Source: CBDDEC01 sp965198045 (GTDB lineage: Bacteria > Chloroflexota > Dehalococcoidia > UBA2979). From it: DNA of 64,000 nt. Each line of letters starts with the position of its first letter. Within the stretch, counting starts at the first letter, position 1. The notes below the pieces were generated by a model. It saw only the letters and a list, made by a program, of their open reading frames with translations. It had not been told where the DNA came from and did not search any database. Of the stretch, positions 51,037-59,874 are shown piece after piece. The stretch spans positions 186,001 to 250,000 of the forward strand of contig CBDAOL010000010.1 of assembly GCA_965198045.1 (NCBI GenBank). The letters run 5' to 3'. The translations under genes were made by a program, and so were the position numbers.

Positions 51037-52650
51037 CTACGGGTCGATCAGCACGCCCGGGTTGAGGACGCCTCGGGGGTCGAGCTCGCGCTTGGCTGCG
51101 CGCAGCGCGTCGGCGAAGAGGTCCGGGCGCTGCTGGTCGTAGCCGGGGCGGTGCATGCGACCGACGGAGTGGTGGTGCGTGATCGTGCCGCCGGCGGTGA
51201 TCACGGCCTCCGAGGCGGCCTGTTTGATCTGCGCCCACTGCTCGTTCTCCGAGCCCTGCGATCCCATCACCGAGAACGAGTAGTACGGGGCCGGGCCGTC
51301 CGGGTAGACGTGCGTGAAGCGGCACGACAGTGTGCCGCCGCCGCCGACCTCGTTGATCGCGCGCATCACCCGCTCGCGCACCTCACGGTCGAAGTCCGGC
51401 CAGCGGTCCCAGGTGATCGCCGTCTCGAACGTGTCGCTGACCAGGCCGAGGCCCGCCGTGGCGCCGCCACCGACGCCGATGAACGCGTCGCGCCAGGCGC
51501 CGACTGCGCCGCCGCGGCCGGTCGGTGCGCCGGCACCGTCGTTGATCAGGACGTCCTCGTCGGGGATGTAGCCCTCGAAGTGGCGCGCGACCTCGATGGC
51601 CTGCTCGGTGTTCCAGCGCTGCGACAGCTCGGCCGACTCGAAGCCGATGATCAGCAGCGTCTGCTCGCCGTCGAGCCCAGCGCCGCGCTGCGCCTCGACG
51701 GGGTCGAGGATGCGCAGGTTGGAGGGCCAGAGCTTCGTCTGCACGATCGCGCGCACGGCCTCGTAGCCCTGCTCCCAGCTCGGGAAGATGACGCCCGCGG
51801 TGGCGCGGAACGTCGGGCGCGCCTGGATGCGCATCCACGCCTCGCTGATGATGCCGAGGATGCCCTCGGAGCCGAGCACGATCCGGTCTGGACTCGTTCC
51901 AGCGCCGCTGCCCGGCAGCCGCCGTGACTCCCACCAGCCTCGAGGCGTCAGCATCCGCACCGACTCGACGAAGTCGTCAATGTGCGTGTGGTTGGTCGCG
52001 TAGTGCCCGCCGGAGCGCGTGGCGATCCAGCCGCCGAGGGTCGACCACTCGAACGACTGCGGGAAGTGCCGGAGGGTGAACCCGTGCGGGCGCAGCTGGT
52101 TCTCGAGCGCCGGGCCGAGTACCCCGGCCTGGATGCGCGCAGCCCTCGAGATTTCGTCGATCTCAAGCACCTGGTCGAGCTCGTCGAGGTCGATCGTGAC
52201 GATGCCGGGGAAACCGTCGGGCGGGTTGACGCCACCGACGACGGAGGAGCCGCCGCCGAAGGGGATCGCGGCGTAGCCGCTGTCGGACGCCCACTCGAGC
52301 ACGGCCGCGAGCTCCGCCTCGTTGCGCGGATGGGCGACGACGTCGGGCGGGTTCGGGAAGTCGCCGTTGAGGGCGCGCACCCGCTCCGTGCCGTGGCTGC
52401 CGTAGGAGTGCAACGCGCGCTCGTGCGCGTCGGTGCGGCAGAAGTCCGCGATGGCCTCGGGCGGGGTGATCCGCGGTGCGCGCAGGTCGAGGTCCTCGGC
52501 GCGTGGGATCGGCTTCGGGTCGATCGTGACGCCGTGCCGCGCAGAGAGCTCGCTGGCGGCGTCGACGCGCTCCTGCTCCGTCGGCTCGTCGGCCTCGAGG
52601 CCCCACGCCCAGTAGCTGCGTTTCGGTCGAGTGGCGGTCTCGGTGGCCAT
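51037..52650 (-). CDS. FAD-binding oxidase of the alkyldihydroxyacetonephosphate synthase (VAO/PCMH) type
   Basis: About 537 residues. RSYWAWGLEADEPTEQERVD start, FAD-binding IPFGGGSSVVGGVNPPDGFP and TLGGWIATRSGGHYATNHTH, then ITWDRWPDFDREVRERVMRA and the His-rich active loop GGTITHHHSVGRMH. The end RPDLFADALRAAKRELDPRG with VLNPG is typical. AGPS makes ether lipids, but bacterial relatives also oxidise hydroxy acids, so the substrate is open. ATG 52650 has GGAG six bases upstream. The opposite-strand CoA-transferase starts 127 bases away, so the two are divergently transcribed. Confidence 0.92.
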   Translation of the reverse strand: MATETATRPKRSYWAWGLEADEPTEQERVDAASELSARHGVTIDPKPIPRAEDLDLRAPRITPPEAIADFCRTDAHERALHSYGSHGTERVRALNGDFPNPPDVVAHPRNEAELAAVLEWASDSGYAAIPFGGGSSVVGGVNPPDGFPGIVTIDLDELDQVLEIDEISRAARIQAGVLGPALENQLRPHGFTLRHFPQSFEWSTLGGWIATRSGGHYATNHTHIDDFVESVRMLTPRGWWESRRLPGSGAGTSPDRIVLGSEGILGIISEAWMRIQARPTFRATAGVIFPSWEQGYEAVRAIVQTKLWPSNLRILDPVEAQRGAGLDGEQTLLIIGFESAELSQRWNTEQAIEVARHFEGYIPDEDVLINDGAGAPTGRGGAVGAWRDAFIGVGGGATAGLGLVSDTFETAITWDRWPDFDREVRERVMRAINEVGGGGTLSCRFTHVYPDGPAPYYSFSVMGSQGSENEQWAQIKQAASEAVITAGGTITHHHSVGRMHRPGYDQQRPDLFADALRAAKRELDPRGVLNPGVLIDP

Positions 52651-52776
52651 CGTGCGCTCCATCTGCCCGCTCGTGCTGCGGCGGCGGACGTGATGATACG
52701 CGCGCGCCCGTTGACGGGGCAGCCGTGGGCGGGGCACATTGCGCGGGCCCTCCAACGGGGCCTGGATCGGGGCACC

Positions 52777-54006
52777 ATGACGACCGAGCGCGCCGAACCC
52801 TCGACCGCAGCCGGCGCACAGCCGTTCGCGGGCTCGCGCGTCCTCGAGGTCGGCGGCACGCTGGCCGTCGCCGCCGCCACGAAGACCCTTTCCGACTTTG
52901 GCGCCGATGTGGTCAAGGTCGAGCCGCTTGAGGGCGCTTCGATGCGCCGCCTCCCGCCCTTCCCGGACGACACGCCGGACATCAACGCGGGGGCCTACCA
53001 CCTCGCCCTCGACACCGGGAAGCGCTCGCTGGCGCTCGATCTCTCGACGCCGTCGGGTTGCGATGTCCTCGCGCGCGTCGCGGAGGGCTCAGCACTGGTC
53101 ACGTCGCACCTCGACGTTGCCACCGGCGAGGCGGTGGATGGCGCGCTGGCTCGGCTCGACGGCACACCAAGCCGCGTGCGCCTGGCGGAGCACGGGATCG
53201 AGGGGCCGTGGCGCGACCGCGTTGAGAACGACCTCACGCTCTTCGCCGCCTCGACACGGATGTGGCAGCACACCATCGCCGGCGAGCCGCCGCTGCGGTA
53301 CGGCCCGTACGTACCCACGATGCAGTGGGGCGCGACGGCAGCGGCCGTGAGCGCGGCCGCGATCTGGGGCGAGTCGCGCGACGGCCAGCGTCGCGATGTC
53401 GAGGTCGCGGGCGTCGAGGCCCTGCTCGGCAACGTCGACAGCTGGTTCCTGATCTACGAGTTCACAGGCTTCGAGATGCCGCGTAGCCCGGGGCAGTCGA
53501 AGCTGAACTACCCCGCCGGCTCCTACCGTTGCGCCGACGGCTATGTCACGTTCGCCTCCTCGGGAGAGCCGTTCTTCTCACGCCTCTGCGCGGCGATTGG
53601 TCAGCCGGAGCTGCCTCGCGATCCGCGCTTCGCCGCGCCTGAGGCGAAGGCCGAGCACTTTGACGCGTTCATGGAGCACCTGGGCCCGTGGCTCGCTACA
53701 CGCACTCGCGAGGACGTCTTCACCGAGCTGCAGGCGCACGGCGTCATGGTCGCGCCGATCCTCGACGTCGCCGAGGCGATCGCTGATCCCCAATCGCAGG
53801 CTCGAGGCTCCTTCGTGACCCAGGAGCAGCCGGGGGTCGGCGCGGTGACGCTCGCCGGACCGCCGTTCCGTCTCGACGGTGCGTTCGCGCTCCGCCCTGC
53901 GCCGAGCCTCGGCCAGCACACCGTCGGGCTGCTCGACGAGGCGGGTTTCTCGCGCGACGAGCAGATGGCGCTCTTCCGCGCGAGCGTGATCGGCGCCGCC
54001 TCGTGA
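52777..54006 (+). CDS. CaiB/BaiF-family CoA-transferase (first of a coupled pair)
   Basis: 409 residues. FAGSRVLEVGGTLAVAAATK, FGADVVKVEPLEGASMRRLP, LALDTGKRSLALDLSTPSGC, GQRRDVEVAGVEAL with the expected Asp, and PILDVAEAIADPQSQARGSF. The region before GQRRD is divergent and shorter. It is followed by another CoA-transferase after 13 bases, repeating the two-gene arrangement seen at 23.7-28.6 kb with different sequences. The start ATG 52777 is the first after a long non-family extension. Substrate unknown. Confidence 0.92.
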   Translation: MTTERAEPSTAAGAQPFAGSRVLEVGGTLAVAAATKTLSDFGADVVKVEPLEGASMRRLPPFPDDTPDINAGAYHLALDTGKRSLALDLSTPSGCDVLARVAEGSALVTSHLDVATGEAVDGALARLDGTPSRVRLAEHGIEGPWRDRVENDLTLFAASTRMWQHTIAGEPPLRYGPYVPTMQWGATAAAVSAAAIWGESRDGQRRDVEVAGVEALLGNVDSWFLIYEFTGFEMPRSPGQSKLNYPAGSYRCADGYVTFASSGEPFFSRLCAAIGQPELPRDPRFAAPEAKAEHFDAFMEHLGPWLATRTREDVFTELQAHGVMVAPILDVAEAIADPQSQARGSFVTQEQPGVGAVTLAGPPFRLDGAFALRPAPSLGQHTVGLLDEAGFSRDEQMALFRASVIGAAS

Positions 54007-54019
54007 TCGGCGGGAGGGC

Positions 54020-55276
54020 ATGACCGCCCGGCTCCTCGAGGGCGTGCGCATGGTCGAGATGACCGAGGTTTGGGCCGGACCGATGGCGGGCTCACTGCTC
54101 GGCGATCTCGGCGCAGATGTGATTAAGGTCGAGTCGTTTCCGCGCACCTCGATGACCCGTCCCGTCGCCGGCGGGCTCGCTCCCCCCGGGGAGGGCGAGG
54201 GGCCGGTCTACGAGCGCTCTCCGATCCACCAGCTCGCCAACCGCAACAAGCGCAACATCGCGCTCAACCTCCGCGACGAGCGTGGCGTCGAAGCGCTCTC
54301 GAAGCTCCTCGAGAGCGCGGATGTGTTCTTCGAGGGCTACTCGGCCGGCACGGTCGCGCGGCTCGGCTTCGACTGGGCTCGAGTGCAGGAGCTCAACCCG
54401 CGTTGCTCGCTGATCTCGATGCCCGGCTGGGGCGTTGAGGGACCGTACGAGGGCTATGTCACGCTCGGCTCAGGCCTCGACTCCACGGTCGGGCACTGGT
54501 CGGTGCGCGGCTATCCGGATCGCGACCGCGAGGACGTACAGCAGATCTTCCACTCCGACGCCACAGGTGCGGTGACGCTGGTCTTCGCGACGGTGGCAGC
54601 TCTGCGGCGGCGCAAGCAGAGCGGCAAAGGCTCGTTCGTCGATCTCTCGCAGACTGAGGCGCTCGGCTGGCAGCTCCCGGGAGTCTTCGCCGAGTACACG
54701 CTGAACGGTCGCATCCCCGGACCGCTGGGCAACGTCGATCCGCACATCGTTCCCCACGGCGTCTACCGTGCCGCCGCCGGACTCTCCGGCGTCGAGGCGT
54801 GGATCGCGGTCGCCGCGGAGACGGACGCCCAGTGGGGCGCGCTCGCCTCGGTCCTCGGCCACGAGGAGTGGGCCGCGCCCGAGCACCCCTGGTCGACGGT
54901 GCACGGCCGACTCGCCGCCCGGGAGGAGATCGACGCAGCGATCGGGGACTTCATCGCGACGCAGATCGCGGAGGACGCCGCCGAGGCGATCCAAGCCGCC
55001 GGCGCGATCGCCGCTACCGTCAGCTCGCCGCTGTCCGTCCTCGCCAGCCCGCAGCACGCCGCCCGCGGCTGGATCGAGCGGGTCGACCACCCGGTCGCCG
55101 GCCCACACCAGTTTGCCGGCTTCGCCTGGCGCACCGCGCCCGACACCACCACGTGGGACCGCTACGCCGCCCTCGTTGGCGAGCACAACGCCGAGATCCT
55201 CGGCGAGCTGGGCTACGACGCCGCCTCGATCGCCGCGTTGCTCGCGGATGGCGTCATCGGCGACCGGTACGAGTAG
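54020..55276 (+). CDS. CaiB/BaiF-family CoA-transferase (second of the pair)
   Basis: 418 residues. EGVRMVEMTEVWAGPMAGSL, LGADVIKVESFPRTSMTRPV, HQLANRNKRNIALNLRDERG, GLDSTVGHWSVRGYPDRDRE, GKGSFVDLSQTEAL with the catalytic Asp, and SVLASPQHAARGWIERVDHP. It belongs to the same long-subunit group as the b-type genes at 24795 and 27342 but is not a close copy. ATG 54020 follows GGGAGGGC. Ends 10 bases before the convergent VOC gene. Confidence 0.93.
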   Translation: MTARLLEGVRMVEMTEVWAGPMAGSLLGDLGADVIKVESFPRTSMTRPVAGGLAPPGEGEGPVYERSPIHQLANRNKRNIALNLRDERGVEALSKLLESADVFFEGYSAGTVARLGFDWARVQELNPRCSLISMPGWGVEGPYEGYVTLGSGLDSTVGHWSVRGYPDRDREDVQQIFHSDATGAVTLVFATVAALRRRKQSGKGSFVDLSQTEALGWQLPGVFAEYTLNGRIPGPLGNVDPHIVPHGVYRAAAGLSGVEAWIAVAAETDAQWGALASVLGHEEWAAPEHPWSTVHGRLAAREEIDAAIGDFIATQIAEDAAEAIQAAGAIAATVSSPLSVLASPQHAARGWIERVDHPVAGPHQFAGFAWRTAPDTTTWDRYAALVGEHNAEILGELGYDAASIAALLADGVIGDRYE

Positions 55277-55286
55277 GCGGGGCCGC

Positions 55287-55727
55287 TCAGTCCGCAGGCG
55301 GGGCCGGTGGGCGCGTACGGCGCTCGGGGTCGACCGGGCTCATCAGGCCAACCGCAATGCCATTTGGATCCTCGACGAGCGCGTAGCGCGCGCCCCAGAA
55401 CGCGTCGTACGGCGTCTGCAGCCCGGTGTGTCCCGCCGATGTCAGCTCTTCGTAGAGGTCGTCAACGTCGTCGCGGTTACCCACGCGAAACCCCACCACG
55501 ACGCCTGTCTTCGAGGCAGGCCAGCCCTCCACCCAGTCGGGCGTGAAGGCCGAACTGTCGAGCTCGAGGCCGACCGCCGCGTCCGTCTCCGCCGTGCGGT
55601 GGTGCGCCTGCCATTCCGCCTCCGTGTCCGGAATGACGATCCCGAGGCGTTTGTAAAACTCGACCGTCGCGGTCATGTCGCGCACTACGAGGTTGATCTG
55701 GTCAAACACGGCCGGTTCGCGCGTCAT
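55287..55727 (-). CDS. VOC-superfamily (glyoxalase/bleomycin-resistance-type) protein
   Basis: 146 residues with a bab-bab fold pattern: FDQINLVVRDMTATVEFYKR, VVGFRVGNRDDVDDLYEELT, TGLQTPYDAFWGARYALVED and PNGIAVGLMSP. The first usual metal His is replaced (QINLVV), while the EDPNGI Asp/Glu end is kept, so a metal-dependent activity is uncertain. It overlaps or abuts the CoA-transferase at 55738 by a few bases in the same direction and is probably co-transcribed. Substrate unknown. Confidence 0.88.
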   Translation of the reverse strand: MTREPAVFDQINLVVRDMTATVEFYKRLGIVIPDTEAEWQAHHRTAETDAAVGLELDSSAFTPDWVEGWPASKTGVVVGFRVGNRDDVDDLYEELTSAGHTGLQTPYDAFWGARYALVEDPNGIAVGLMSPVDPERRTRPPAPPAD

Positions 55728-55737
55728 CGGTCGACTC

Positions 55738-57042
55738 CTATAGCTGCCGGACGACGCCGGCCTCGATCAGTGCCGCGATGTCTTCGTCGGTCGCGCCGGC
55801 TGAGCGCAGGACCTCGGCAGAGTGCTCGCCGAGGGCGGGGGCCGACCGGTGTGCGCGCGTTGGTGTCGCCGACATCAAGACCGCCGGACCGACCACCCGT
55901 TGCTCGCCGGTCATCGTGTGCTCCAGGTCCCACATCATGCCGTCGGCGTTCACCTGATCGTCGTCGGCGAGCTGCTCCGGGAACTGCACCGGGGCGACCG
56001 GCACGCCCTCGGCGTCGAACAGCGCGACCCACTCCGCGGCCGTCTTCGTCAGGAACGTCTCGCGGATCACGCGCTTCCAATCGGCGGCGCGTGCCTGGTT
56101 CTCCGGGTCGCGTGCGTCGTAATCCGGCTCGTCGGAGCGTTCCCCCTCGATGCCCAGCACGCGTCGCATGCCGTCGCGATTCGCCCTCGTCAGCGCGCCC
56201 AGGACGACGGCGCCGTCCTTCGCCCGGTAGCCGCCGTAGTAGAGGCGGAAGGCGCCCCGTATGCCGAGCCCCGCCTTCCGCGTCGCCAGGACCTCGTCGT
56301 AGGAGCCGCCCGCCTCGCGGGCCGACTGCACGCGTTCGAACAGCGGGTCGCGGATCACGGCGTCGTGCACCGGCTCGCGCATCACCGCGCTGGCCTGCAA
56401 GAACAGCCCCGTGCGCAGCAGCGATGTCGAGAGGTACTGCCCCTCGCCGGTGCGCTCGCGGTGGAAGAGCGCTGCCGCCACACCCATCGCGGCTGCGAAG
56501 CCCGAGGTGAAATCGGCGATGGGCGTCCCGATCAGGTCCGGCGCGCCATCCTCGTCGGTCTTGCCGTCGGTCACCATCAGGCCCGAGTACGCCTGCGCCA
56601 CCACGTCGGAGCCTGCGCGGTAGGCTTCCGGCCCGCCTTCGCCGAAGCCGGTGTTTTGCCAGTAGATCAGGTCGGGCTTCGCCTTGCGCAGCGTCTCGTA
56701 GTCGATGCCGAGCCGCTCCGCTACGCCGAGCCGGTAGTTGTTGAGCACGACATCCGAGCCCGCCACGAGTCGCTGCATCAACGCCTGGGCCCGTTCGTCC
56801 TGCATATCGATGGCCAGGCTGCGCTTCCCCCGATTGAGCGCCTGGAAGCCTTTGCCCTCGTTCGGCACGACGGCGAGGCCGCGCCTTGTCGGCTCGCCCT
56901 CGGGGGGTTCGACCTTGATCACATCCGCGCCGAGGTCCGACAGGTTCACGCCCGCGACCGGCCCCGCCACGATCTGCGTGAACTCGAGGACCCGGACGCC
57001 CTCGAGGGGCCCCGGTGCCTCGGACGTCCGCGGGTCGGCCAT
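55738..57042 (-). CDS. CaiB/BaiF-family CoA-transferase lacking the catalytic Asp
   Basis: About 434 residues from MADPRTSE (ATG 57042; MMAE at 57054 is also possible). GPLEGVRVLEFTQIVAGPVA, LGADVIKVEPPEGEPTRRGL, NRGKRSLAIDMQDERAQALM and FTSGFAAAMGVAAALFHRER are typical. At the usual GQxVD position the sequence is GQYLSTSLLRTGL, so Ser replaces the nucleophilic Asp. Other family branches share the TSLLRTG form. Either chemistry differs, or this subunit is structural. First gene of a two-gene minus-strand operon with the VOC protein. Confidence 0.92.
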   Translation of the reverse strand: MADPRTSEAPGPLEGVRVLEFTQIVAGPVAGVNLSDLGADVIKVEPPEGEPTRRGLAVVPNEGKGFQALNRGKRSLAIDMQDERAQALMQRLVAGSDVVLNNYRLGVAERLGIDYETLRKAKPDLIYWQNTGFGEGGPEAYRAGSDVVAQAYSGLMVTDGKTDEDGAPDLIGTPIADFTSGFAAAMGVAAALFHRERTGEGQYLSTSLLRTGLFLQASAVMREPVHDAVIRDPLFERVQSAREAGGSYDEVLATRKAGLGIRGAFRLYYGGYRAKDGAVVLGALTRANRDGMRRVLGIEGERSDEPDYDARDPENQARAADWKRVIRETFLTKTAAEWVALFDAEGVPVAPVQFPEQLADDDQVNADGMMWDLEHTMTGEQRVVGPAVLMSATPTRAHRSAPALGEHSAEVLRSAGATDEDIAALIEAGVVRQL

Positions 57043-57100
57043 CTCCGCCATCACGCGCCTCCAACCGCGCGGACGCTATCACACGGCGGATGGCGGGTCT

Positions 57101-58036
57101 TTAGCCCAGCACCTCCGCGATTTTCACCGCGCGGCCCTCGTCGATCGAGCGGTGGGCGGCGATGCCCATCGCCACCGCCACCAGGCCGTCGCGAGGGGTG
57201 ACCTCCGCCGGCCCGCCCTCGCGGATCGCGGCGAGGAAGGCCCGGTGCTCACCCATGGTCGAGCCGTGGTGGCCGCGCGCCTCGACGGCGATGGCGTCGG
57301 GGCGCTCCTCGTACGTCGCGATGCGCGAGGGGTCGCGCGCCAGCGAGGAGGGATCGCGCTGCGCGACGACGATCGCAACACCAGGAGGAGATCGTCGCCA
57401 CCGGCGATGGAGGCAAGCTCGAGGCGTTCGTGCCCGCCTCGACCGCGCACGGGCTCGTGCTGCGTGACGTGGCGCATCAGGTCGAAGAAGTGGCAGCACT
57501 TCTCGACCAGCGTTCCGCCCGTGTTGCGGTTGAAGCGATTCCAGTCGCCGACCTTGGGCAAGAACGGTCGGCGGTGCTCGCGGATGGCGAGCATGCGCAG
57601 CTGACCGATCGTGCCGGCGCGCGACGAGCCGCCGCACCGGCGGCATGTAGCGGTACTCCATCCCCACCCAGGCGATGCCGTCGTAGCCATCGAGGGCATC
57701 CGCCAGGTCGCGCACGTCCTCGACGGTTGTCGCCAGCGGCTTCTCGATCAGCAGGTGAGGCGAGCGCGGACCGTCGAGGAGGTGACGCACGACCTCGACG
57801 TGTGTGTGGTTCGGCGTGGCCACGATGATGGCGTCCAGGTCGTCGCGGGCGGCCATCGTCGCGTAGTCCTCGTACGCCACCGCCGCCGGTGCGACGCCGG
57901 CGGCACGCTCACGCGACGCGGCGTGCGGATCGGCGTAGGCCACCGCATCGGCCCCGTCGAGCAGTGCGAGGTGGCGCAAGTGCTCGACGCCCATCAGACT
58001 GGTCCCGATCACGCCGCAGCGCAGCGCGTCCGCCAT
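57101..58036 (-). pseudogene. Gfo/Idh/MocA-family oxidoreductase, broken by a frameshift and an internal inversion
   Basis: Begins well: LRCGVIGTSLMGVEHLRHLA (NAD-binding), IIVATPNHTHVEVVRHLLDG, HLLIEKPLATTVEDVRDLAD, YRYMPPVRRLVA. Near 57620 the frame shifts, continuing as GTIGQLRMLAIREHRRPFLP, KVGDWNRFNRNTGGTLVEKC and CHFFDLMRHVTQHEPVR. The next stretch, 57371-57439, reads as family sequence only on the plus strand (QEEIVATGDGGKLEAFVP). After it the first frame resumes to RSIDEGRAVKIAEVLG. About 60 residues around the inversion are also missing. No active product is expected. Confidence 0.88.
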
Positions 58037-58094
58037 CGTTTGCCCCCTTGCGCGTTATCATGCCGCGCGCACGAAGGTACCCCACGGAGGCGAC

Positions 58095-58925
58095 ATGACC
58101 ACCAACGCCAGCCCGCCGCCGGTCCCGCGCACCACGGGTGTGCGCCTCGAGGGCAAGCGCGCCATCGTCACCGGCGCCGGCTCGCACGCCGCGGGCATCG
58201 GCAACGGCCGTGCTGCGGCAACGCTGTTCGCCCTCGAGGGCGCGCGCGTGCTGCTCGTCGACGCCAACACGAACGCCGCAAAGGAGACGCGTGCGCTGAT
58301 CCTCGAGCACCGGCCGGAGGCCGACGTCGAGGTGTTCGAGGGCGATGTCACCGACTCTGAGTCGTGCGCGGCGATGGTGCGCACCACGGTCGAGCGCTGG
58401 GGCGGCCTCGATGTGCTGCACAACAACGTCGGCATCGGGCTGGCCGGGGCGAGCAACGTCGTGGACGTTGACGAGGAGGACTGGGCGCGCGTCCAGCACG
58501 TCAACGTCGACAGCATGATGCTGACTGGCAAGCACGCCGTTCCCGCCATGCGCGACTCAGGCGGCGGCGCCATCATCAACGTCTCCTCGATCGCCGCGCT
58601 GCGCCCGCGAGGGCTCACCGCCTATACGACGTCGAAGGGCGCCGTGATCGCGCTGACGCAGGCGATGGCCGTCGACCATGCTCGCGACGGCATTCGGGTT
58701 AACTGCATCGCGCCGGGCCCCGTCTACACACCGATGGTCTACTCCGGCGGCATGTCGGCCGAACGTCGCGAGGCACGGCGCGTCGCCTCCATGCTCGAGA
58801 TCGAGGGCAGCGGCTGGGACATTGGCATGGCGGCGGTCTATCTCGCCTCGGACGAGTCGCGCTACGTCACCGGCGTGGTCCTCCCCGTGGACGGCGGGGT
58901 GCTGCTGCGGGGGCCGTCGCGGTAG
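58095..58925 (+). CDS. Short-chain dehydrogenase/reductase (SDR)
   Basis: 276 residues. Glycine-rich VTGAGSHAAGIGNGRAAAT, HNNVGIGLAG, NVSSIAALRP (Ser) and AYTTSKGAV (Tyr-x-x-x-Lys), ending GVVLPVDGGVLLRGPSR. The TGxGSxxxGIG spacing has two extra residues compared with classical SDRs. An NAD(P)-dependent alcohol/ketone oxidoreductase; substrate unknown. It starts about 60 bases from the divergent MocA pseudogene and precedes a carboxymuconolactone decarboxylase-like gene by 28 bases, so these are likely co-transcribed. Confidence 0.93.
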   Translation: MTTNASPPPVPRTTGVRLEGKRAIVTGAGSHAAGIGNGRAAATLFALEGARVLLVDANTNAAKETRALILEHRPEADVEVFEGDVTDSESCAAMVRTTVERWGGLDVLHNNVGIGLAGASNVVDVDEEDWARVQHVNVDSMMLTGKHAVPAMRDSGGGAIINVSSIAALRPRGLTAYTTSKGAVIALTQAMAVDHARDGIRVNCIAPGPVYTPMVYSGGMSAERREARRVASMLEIEGSGWDIGMAAVYLASDESRYVTGVVLPVDGGVLLRGPSR

Positions 58926-58953
58926 CCTCGACGCACCGAAGAGAGGAACTACC

Positions 58954-59508
58954 GTGCCACGATTGCCCGAGATCACCTCGAAGGATGGCCTGCCCGCGGA
59001 CGCTCAGGCGGCGTTCGACTCGATCGTGGCGACGCGACGCCGCGTCGGCGGGCCGTTCGCGCAGCTCATGAACGCGCCCGAGGTGGCGCAGCGGCTCGCG
59101 CACCTCGGCGCCTACCTGCGCTTCGAGTCGGTGTTGCCGGAAGACCACCGCGAGATCGCGATCATCACTGCCGCTCGCGAGGCCGACTGCGGCTACGAGT
59201 GGACCGCCCACGCCCGCCTCGCCCGCGAGGTCGGCGTCCGCGAGGAGGCGATCGCCATCATCGGCGCGGCTGGCGCCCTCGACGGGCTCACCGACGAGGA
59301 GGGCTTAATCGTCCGCTATGGCCGCCAGCTGCTGACCGGCCACCGCGTCGAGGACGCCACCTTCGACGCCGCGCGGGCGCTTTACGGCGAGCAGGGCGTG
59401 ATGGAGCTGACCACGCTGCTCGGCTACTACACGATGGTCGCCGGCGTGCTCAACGGCATGGCCGTCGAGCCGCCCGCCGACGCCGATCAGCTGCCCGCGC
59501 GGCAGTAG
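58954..59508 (+). CDS. Carboxymuconolactone decarboxylase (CMD/AhpD-like) family protein
   Basis: About 184 residues from GTG 58954 with GAGAGGAAC upstream. VPRLPEITSKDGLPADAQAA, GPFAQLMNAPEVAQRLAHLG, LRFESVLPEDHREIAIITAA, READCGYEWTAHARLAREVG and TTLLGYYTMVAGVLNGM. CMD proteins with E-x(11)-C-x-x-H-type sites act as alkylhydroperoxidases; here the second Cys is not in a CxxC pair (DCGYEWTAH), so a decarboxylase-like or unknown role is more likely. Follows the SDR. Confidence 0.92.
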   Translation: MPRLPEITSKDGLPADAQAAFDSIVATRRRVGGPFAQLMNAPEVAQRLAHLGAYLRFESVLPEDHREIAIITAAREADCGYEWTAHARLAREVGVREEAIAIIGAAGALDGLTDEEGLIVRYGRQLLTGHRVEDATFDAARALYGEQGVMELTTLLGYYTMVAGVLNGMAVEPPADADQLPARQ

Positions 59509-59520
59509 CGGAGCTGGCCC

Positions 59521-59814
59521 GTGGCGGACAAGCGGATCGTCGCGAAAGCCCTCGACGACTTCGGCGACGACTGGCACTGGGTGATCCTGCACGCGGCTCA
59601 GCACCTCGAGGCCGACACGTATCGCGCCTCCGGCGTCTCCACCGTTTGCGGCATCTGGCTCGACGAGGGCAGCGTCACCGTCACGCTGCACGACACCGGC
59701 GCGCCGGACGAGCCCACCTGCCCGCGCTGCCTCGACGGCGGCCTCGACCCCTCGCTCGCCGCCAGCGTTCGCGAAGCCCTCGAGGTGGGCGACACCGTCG
59801 AGGCACCGCGCTAG
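59521..59814 (+). CDS. Small hypothetical protein with CPRC motif, 97 aa
   Basis: Begins at GTG 59521, 12 bases after the previous stop: MADKRIVAKALDDFGDDWHW, then ILHAAQHLEADTYRASGVST, CGIWLDEGSVTVTLHDTGAP and CPRCLDGG. Acidic, cytosolic, with one upstream Cys and a CxxC that might bind zinc. No family recognised. Position in the SDR-CMD-ADH run suggests co-expression. Confidence 0.6.
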   Translation: MADKRIVAKALDDFGDDWHWVILHAAQHLEADTYRASGVSTVCGIWLDEGSVTVTLHDTGAPDEPTCPRCLDGGLDPSLAASVREALEVGDTVEAPR

Positions 59815-59874
59815 CGGCCCACAGCTCCCACGCGAGCGCGTACCCTCCTCGCGCTAACCGGGAGGGGTGTGTCC

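Noticed and set aside
51982..52776. Long N-terminal extension of the CoA-transferase at 52777
   Set aside because: It is antisense to the FAD oxidase and Arg/Val-biased; family sequence begins only after ATG 52777.
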